8,467 nt of DNA. It comes from Pseudomonadota bacterium. GTDB lineage: Bacteria > Pseudomonadota > Alphaproteobacteria > Rhizobiales > Methylopilaceae. Each line of letters begins with the position of its first letter. Position 1 is the first letter of the stretch. Location: assembly GCA_023430145.1 (NCBI GenBank), contig JAEZCD010000316.1:1-8467 (forward strand), written 5' to 3'. This document shows positions 4,985 through 8,467 of this stretch, in pieces. The notes under the pieces are model-generated. The model was not told the DNA's origin, made no database searches, and was given only the letters and a program-made list of their open reading frames with translations. The position numbers and the translations under genes were made by a program.

Positions 4985-6487
4985 ATGGATCTCCTCGCCA
5001 ATCTCGGGCTCGGCTTCTCCGCCGCGCTGTCGCTGGAGAACCTCCTCTACTGCTTCATCGGCGCACTGCTCGGCACGCTGGTCGGCGTGCTGCCGGGCAT
5101 CGGCGCCACGGCGACCATCGCCCTCCTGTTGCCCATCACCTTCAATCTCGGGCCGCTGCCGGCGATCATCATGCTGTCCGGCATCTATTACGGCTCGCAG
5201 TACGGCGGCTCGACGACGGCGATCCTCGTCCGCATCCCGGGCGAAGGCTCCTCGGTCGTCACCGCCATCGACGGCTACAAGATGGCCCAGCACGGCGCCG
5301 GCGGCATCGCGCTCGCTATCGCCGCCATCGGCTCGGTCTTCGCCGGTACGGTCGCGACCTTCCTCATCGCGCTGTTCGCGCTGCCGCTGTCGACGCTGGC
5401 GCTGAAGTTCGGCTCGCCGGAATATTTCTCGCTGATCGTGCTCGGCCTCGTGGCGTCGACGGCGCTCGCACACGGCTCGGTCGCCAAGGCGCTGGCCATG
5501 GTGATCCTCGGCATCATGCTGAGCATGGCGGGCACCGACCTCTACACCGGCACGCGACGGCTCACCTTCGGGGTGCCGGAGCTCGCCGACGGCATCAGCT
5601 TCGTCGTCGTCTCGATCGGCTTCTTCGGGCTGGCGGAAATCATCCGCAATCTCGAGAACGAGCCGACGCGACGCATGAACACGGCCGAGATCGGCCGCCT
5701 GATGCCCTCGCTCGCCGACCTCAAGCGCGCCGCGCTGCCGATCCTGCGCGGCACCGGCATCGGCTCCTTCCTCGGCATCCTGCCGGGCGCCGGCGCGACC
5801 CTCTCCTCCTTCGCCGCCTACTCGGCCGAGAAGCATTTCTCTCGGAACGAGCCGCGCGTCGGCGACGGTGCCATCGAAGGCGTCGCCGGGCCGGAGGCGG
5901 CCAACAACGCCGCCGCGCAGACCTCGTTCATCCCGATGCTGACGCTCGGCCTGCCCGGCAATCCGGTGATGGCGCTGATGATCGGCGCGCTCGTCATCCA
6001 GGGCATCCGGCCCGGCCCGAACGTCATCGCCGCCAATCCGGAGCTGTTCTGGGGCCTCGTCGCCTCGATGTGGATCGGCAACGTCATCCTCGTCATGCTG
6101 AACCTGCCGCTGGTCGGCATGTGGGTGAAGCTCTTGCTGATCCCCTATCGCTATCTCTTCCCGGCGATCGTGGGGCTCAGCATCGTCGGCGTCTACGGCA
6201 TCGGCCTCAACGTCGCCGAGGTCGGGCTGATCGCCGCCTTCGGCCTGTTCGGCTACATCCTGATCCGGCTCGATTTCGAGCCGGCGCCGCTGCTCATGGG
6301 GTTCGTGCTCGGGCCGCTGCTCGAGGAGCATCTGCGGCGCGCGCTCATCATCTCGCGCGGCGACTTCGCTGTGTTCGTCGAGCGGCCGATCAGCGCCGGG
6401 CTCTTGGCGCTCGCGGCGCTCGTGCTCCTGATCCTCGTGCTGCCGGGCCTGAACCGCATGCGCAACCGCGTGTTCACCGAGGCATGA
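4985..6487 (+). CDS. tctA: TTT transporter large membrane subunit (TctA family)
   Basis: This is a 500-residue polytopic inner-membrane protein of about 10-12 hydrophobic segments, full length for TctA. It is the permease that moves the carboxylate handed over by TctC, probably driven by an ion gradient. Motifs include 'GALLGTLVGVLPGIGATATI' (26-45), 'YYGSQYGGSTTAIL' (68-81) and the signature 'IPGEGSSVVTAIDGYKM' (84-100). A second 'GSFLGILPGAGATLSSF' around 266-271 repeats the first LPGxGA motif, consistent with the two-fold internal repeat known for this family. The protein starts MDLLANLGLGFSAAL, the standard TctA start. No strong ribosome site precedes it, fitting coupling to tctB. The gene is intact, ends at TGA 6485-6487, and is the last of the operon. 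Confidence 0.95.
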   Translation: MDLLANLGLGFSAALSLENLLYCFIGALLGTLVGVLPGIGATATIALLLPITFNLGPLPAIIMLSGIYYGSQYGGSTTAILVRIPGEGSSVVTAIDGYKMAQHGAGGIALAIAAIGSVFAGTVATFLIALFALPLSTLALKFGSPEYFSLIVLGLVASTALAHGSVAKALAMVILGIMLSMAGTDLYTGTRRLTFGVPELADGISFVVVSIGFFGLAEIIRNLENEPTRRMNTAEIGRLMPSLADLKRAALPILRGTGIGSFLGILPGAGATLSSFAAYSAEKHFSRNEPRVGDGAIEGVAGPEAANNAAAQTSFIPMLTLGLPGNPVMALMIGALVIQGIRPGPNVIAANPELFWGLVASMWIGNVILVMLNLPLVGMWVKLLLIPYRYLFPAIVGLSIVGVYGIGLNVAEVGLIAAFGLFGYILIRLDFEPAPLLMGFVLGPLLEEHLRRALIISRGDFAVFVERPISAGLLALAALVLLILVLPGLNRMRNRVFTEA

Positions 6488-6530
6488 GCGTCATCGTCCT
6501 CTCGAGGCGTGCCGCCGGCGGCGGGCGCGC

Positions 6531-6536
6531 TATAAG
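6531..6536 (+). promoter_or_regulatory. Possible -10 box upstream of the chorismate mutase gene
   Basis: TATAAG stands out in an otherwise very GC-rich 120-bp gap between tctA and the next gene. Transcription would start near 6543, leaving a leader of about 65 bases. No convincing -35 box is seen 16-18 bases upstream, so the call is weak. I also see no clear terminator between tctA and this point. Confidence 0.3.
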
Positions 6537-6607
6537 CATGTCGGCGGCGATCGGCAATTTGGGTCGGGACCCGGGCCGCCCGGGCGACCTGCAAACGGGG
6601 AACGCGC

Positions 6608-6928
6608 GTGCGCTCGGCAGACAAAAGCAGGGACGAGGTCATGGCGGAGCTGCGCGAGTTTCGCGACAGCATCGACAACATCGATTCGGCGCTGGTGCAT
6701 CTGCTCGCCGAGCGCTTCAAGTGCACGCAGAAGGTCGGCCGCCTGAAGTCGGAATACGGGCTGCCGCCGGCCGATCCGAGCCGCGAGGCCGAGCAGGTGG
6801 CGCGCCTGCGCGAGCTCGCCAAGGAGAGCAAGCTCGATCCGGACTTCGCCGAGAAGTTTTTGGCCTTCGTCATCCGCGAGGTGATCAAGCACCACGAGAT
6901 CGCCCGGGAGGCGAAGGGGGCGCGGTAG
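6608..6928 (+). CDS. aroQ: Monofunctional chorismate mutase (AroQ class)
   Basis: The 106-residue cytoplasmic enzyme rearranges chorismate to prephenate, the branch step to phenylalanine and tyrosine. It is all-helical and matches the E. coli P-protein mutase domain with exact spacing of the active-site residues: Arg19, Arg36, Lys47, Asp56, Arg59 and Glu60 stand where Arg11, Arg28, Lys39, Asp48, Arg51 and Glu52 do in E. coli. The Gln88 position is His96 here (ungapped count). There is no prephenate dehydratase or dehydrogenase domain and no signal peptide. The start is taken as GTG 6608, with GGGGAA ending five bases before it; ATG 6641 (residue 12) would also keep every catalytic residue, but its GAGG is only two bases away. 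In many alphaproteobacteria this gene lies between ffh and rpsP (from memory); here its neighbours are tctA and a repeat cluster. Confidence 0.92.
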   Translation: MRSADKSRDEVMAELREFRDSIDNIDSALVHLLAERFKCTQKVGRLKSEYGLPPADPSREAEQVARLRELAKESKLDPDFAEKFLAFVIREVIKHHEIAREAKGAR

Positions 6929-6936
6929 AGGCTCTC

Positions 6937-6973
6937 CGTCATTGCGAGGAGCGAAGCGACGAAGCAATCCAGC
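6937..6973 (+). repeat. REP-type repeat, copy A
   Basis: This 37-base unit starts CGTCATTGCGAGGAGCGAAG and ends GAAGCAATCCAGC, eight bases after the chorismate mutase stop codon. An inverted relative (copy B) lies at 7264-7294 and a diverged direct relative (copy C) at 7205-7243. Units of the form 'CGTCATTGCGAG...GAAGCAATCC' are common intergenic repeats in Bradyrhizobium-like alphaproteobacteria (from memory). The 6929-7340 gap contains these repeats and no supportable gene. Confidence 0.75.
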
Positions 6974-7050
6974 TTTCGGGCGGTCAAAGAAAAAACTGGG
7001 CTGCCTCACTTTTTTGGACGTGTCCGAGTGCGCGACAAGCCTCGCAAAGG

Positions 7051-7153
7051 CCTGGATCCCCTTTCCCGAGCTTCGCTCGGCCGGGGATGATACCGAGCGG
7101 GCTTCGGTGTCGTCCCCGGCGAGCCACGCAGCGGCTCGGGAAGGGGATCCAGG
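7051..7153. repeat. 103-bp palindromic repeat unit, second family
   Basis: The outer arms 7051-7071 and 7134-7153 are inverted copies differing by a single inserted T (CCTGGATCCC...CCCGAGC). The inner arms 7080-7096 (GCCGGGGATGATACCGA) and 7104-7120 are complementary at 15 of 17 positions around a 7-base loop. The unit can extrude as a cruciform. It is unrelated in sequence to copies A-C and sits within the interval bounded by A and B. Confidence 0.7.
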
Positions 7154-7204
7154 CTTTTCGGACTCCGATCGCTCACGCGGATTCCTCCCGGGGGCGAGGG
7201 TCTC

Positions 7205-7294
7205 GCCGCCATTCCGGGGAGCGGAGCGACGAAGCAATCCGGCTTTTCGGCGCCGCAAGAGACGCTGGATTGCTTCGCTTCGCTCGCAATGACG
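7205..7294. repeat. REP-type foldback pair, copies C (plus) and B (inverted)
   Basis: Copy C (7205-7243, 'ATTCCGGGGAGCGGAGCGAC' core then GAAGCAATCC) and copy B (7264-7294, ending CGCTCGCAATGACG) are inverted relatives separated by about 20 bases, so they can form a long stem with a short loop. Copy B in reverse equals copy A except that it lacks two trinucleotides (GAG and GAC). The pair ends 47 bases before the oxidoreductase start, so it lies in that gene's promoter or leader zone; no promoter boxes were recognised there. Confidence 0.7.
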
Positions 7295-7340
7295 AGGAGC
7301 GTCCTCGTGACCTGGCCGCAAGAACAATGAGGCACCGCAC

Positions 7341-8333
7341 GTGAAAATCGCCTTCGTCGGCGTCGGCCACTGGCACACGCCGCTGTACCTCGAGCCGCTG
7401 CTGCAGCTTCCCGATGCGACCGTCGTCGGCGTCAGCGACGAGGATTTTCCGAAAGCGCAGGCCTATGCCGATCGGCTCGGCTGTCTCGCCGCGCGCGGCG
7501 TCGAGGAGCTCGTCGAGAAGGCGCGGCCGGACTTCGTCTTCGTGCTCGGACAGCATGCGGACATGGCCGCGGCCTCGGCCTTTCTCATCGAGGCCGGCAT
7601 CCCGTTCATGGTCGAGAAGCCCGCCGGCCTCGACGAGGCCGAAGTCGCCCGCATCGCCGCCGCGGCTGAGGCGATGAAGATCTTCGCGGCCGTGCCGCTC
7701 GTCTTCCGGCAGTCCGGCTTCATGCAGGCGATCGCCGAGCACGCGCCGGGCGAAAAAGTGCTCTATGCCGGCTTCAAGTTCATCGCCGGGCCGTCGGCGC
7801 GCTACCGCGAGGCGGACTGCCTGTGGATGTTCGACCGGGCGCGCGCCGGCGGCGGCGTGATGACCAATCTCGGCGTCCACTTCCTCGATCTGGCGAAGCT
7901 CCTGCTCGGCGATGACGTCGCGGTGGCGCGCACGACGCTCGGCAACATCGCCGGCGAGGGCGATGTGGAAGACTACGCCGCCGTGACGCTGCGCGCGGGC
8001 GAGAAGGCGTGCTTCATCGAGACGGCGTACCTCTATCCGGCGCCGGGCGGCATCTTCGACATGCACTATTCGGTGCGCACCGAGGGCGCCTACTTCGCCG
8101 CCGTCGGCCCCGGCCTGATCGAGATCTCCGACATGGCCGGCCGCCGCAGGACCGTGCCGGGCTCGACGACCAACATGCCGATCTATCCGGAGTTCGTCGC
8201 CGACGTTCTTTCCCGCGTCCGCGACGGGCGGGCGCCGGTGGCGGACCTCGGCGACATGGCGCAGGTGATGCGGCTGCTCGATGCGGTGTACGCGGCCGAT
8301 CCCGAAGAGATGCAGGCGCTGCGCAAAGGTTAG
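7341..8333 (+). CDS. Gfo/Idh/MocA-family NAD(P)-dependent oxidoreductase
   Basis: The product is 330 residues, a usual family length. The N-terminal Rossmann fold begins 'MKIAFVGVGHWH' (1-12), with a GxGxxH form of the dinucleotide loop and Asp33 ending strand 2 where NAD-preferring members often carry an acid. 'EKPAG' (92-96) holds the conserved lysine, Lys93. 'GGGVMTNLGVHFLD' (170-183) carries the GxHxxD active-site pattern, with His180 as the likely proton-relay residue. Family members oxidise or reduce sugars, inositols and related polyols, or work on biliverdin and dipicolinate-like compounds; the substrate is unknown here. It starts at GTG 7341, supported by GAGG at 7329-7332 eight bases upstream; no in-frame ATG lies near. 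There are no sugar-transport or catabolic neighbours in the window, so context gives no substrate clue. Confidence 0.92.
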   Translation: MKIAFVGVGHWHTPLYLEPLLQLPDATVVGVSDEDFPKAQAYADRLGCLAARGVEELVEKARPDFVFVLGQHADMAAASAFLIEAGIPFMVEKPAGLDEAEVARIAAAAEAMKIFAAVPLVFRQSGFMQAIAEHAPGEKVLYAGFKFIAGPSARYREADCLWMFDRARAGGGVMTNLGVHFLDLAKLLLGDDVAVARTTLGNIAGEGDVEDYAAVTLRAGEKACFIETAYLYPAPGGIFDMHYSVRTEGAYFAAVGPGLIEISDMAGRRRTVPGSTTNMPIYPEFVADVLSRVRDGRAPVADLGDMAQVMRLLDAVYAADPEEMQALRKG

Positions 8334-8430
8334 CCGATCGCTTCGCCGGCATCCTGCGCCAAGGCCAGCGCATCCGCAGGCTCTTCGGCGTCCTCCGCGG
8401 AGGCAAAGCGCATCTGCCCACTCCGTGGTC

Positions 8431-8452
8431 ATCCTGCGCGAAAGCGCAGGAT
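8431..8452. repeat. Perfect REP-type hairpin downstream of the oxidoreductase gene
   Basis: ATCCTGCGC and GCGCAGGAT are perfect 9-bp arms around a GAAA tetraloop, followed by CCATCTTTT. GAAA loops are very stable in RNA, so the unit could act as a 3' mRNA end or weak terminator about 100 bases after the stop codon. The half-unit CATCCTGCGC also occurs at 8350-8359. It looks like a third repeat family, distinct from those at 6937-7294. Confidence 0.6.
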
Positions 8453-8467
8453 CCATCTTTTCAGCTC

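Noticed and set aside
4574..6331. 585-residue minus-strand open frame across tctB and tctA
   Set aside because: It is antisense to two clear membrane-protein genes. Its translation is Arg/Asp/Glu/His/Gln-rich low-complexity sequence typical of the mirror frame of GC-rich genes, with no domain.
6973..7020. A-rich then T-rich stretch as an intrinsic terminator for aroQ
   Set aside because: AAAAAA and TTTTTT could pair around a 14-base loop, but there is no GC stem, so it does not resemble a terminator hairpin.
6942..7292. 116-residue plus-strand open frame in the gap after aroQ
   Set aside because: It is made almost entirely of translated REP units (RGAKRRSNP-type residues at both ends), a known source of spurious gene calls. 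There is no ribosome site.
6929..7340. CRISPR-like array or RNA gene in the repeat-rich gap
   Set aside because: The repeats are few, differ in length and orientation, and have no regular spacers. No tRNA-like or known ncRNA structure was recognised.
8330..8413. Minus-strand 27-codon frame (MRFASAEDAEEPADALALAQ...) ending over the oxidoreductase stop
   Set aside because: It could be the tail of a convergent gene, but a stop lies just upstream in frame and a REP hairpin sits before it. It is too short to support.
7173..8456. 427-residue minus-strand open frame opposite the Gfo/Idh/MocA gene
   Set aside because: It is antisense to a gene with intact Rossmann and active-site motifs. It also runs through two repeat units, which no real gene here would be expected to do.

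Overview
The window looks like chromosome from a GC-rich alphaproteobacterium, most likely Hyphomicrobiales (Bradyrhizobiaceae/Xanthobacteraceae-like). The reasons are the strong G/C bias at third codon positions, the style of the proteins (alphaproteobacterial LppC-type penicillin-binding-protein activator, short AroQ chorismate mutase) and intergenic palindromic repeats of the kind scattered through Bradyrhizobium/Rhodopseudomonas-type genomes. The genus is an inference; no rRNA or other marker gene is present.

Layout. (1) 1-1088, plus strand: 3' part of a periplasmic-binding-protein-fold gene, penicillin-binding protein activator (LppC/LpoA-like), cut by the left edge. (2) 1209-1553, minus strand: a small secreted six-cysteine protein of unknown function, convergent with gene 1, with a strong ribosome binding site and visibly lower GC than its neighbours. 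(3) 1789-3060, minus strand: a class III (CaiB/BaiF) CoA-transferase of the formyl-CoA transferase-like group. (4) 3061-3316: divergent control region with two TGTCGACA palindromes exactly 63 bp apart, the second overlapping a candidate promoter. (5) 3317-6487, plus strand: a complete tripartite tricarboxylate transporter (TTT) operon in the order tctC (binding protein), tctB (small membrane subunit), tctA (large membrane subunit). A 137-bp inverted-repeat element lies between tctC and tctB. (6) 6608-6928, plus strand: a monofunctional AroQ chorismate mutase. (7) 6929-7340: a gene-free stretch packed with three palindromic repeat units. (8) 7341-8333, plus strand: a Gfo/Idh/MocA-family NAD(P)-dependent oxidoreductase with a GTG start. 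(9) 8334-8467: tail with one perfect REP-type hairpin.

How the genes may work together: the TTT operon takes up a carboxylate through a periplasmic binding protein. The divergently transcribed CoA-transferase would be a natural first catabolic step, making the CoA thioester, and the shared control region suggests co-regulation. The substrate cannot be read from the sequence. The remaining genes appear unrelated.

No defence system, phage, transposase, CRISPR array or RNA gene was found. The most interesting items are the repeat element inside the transporter operon, the paired palindromes in the divergent control region, the unrecognised cysteine-rich secreted protein, and the mosaic of repeats after the chorismate mutase gene.
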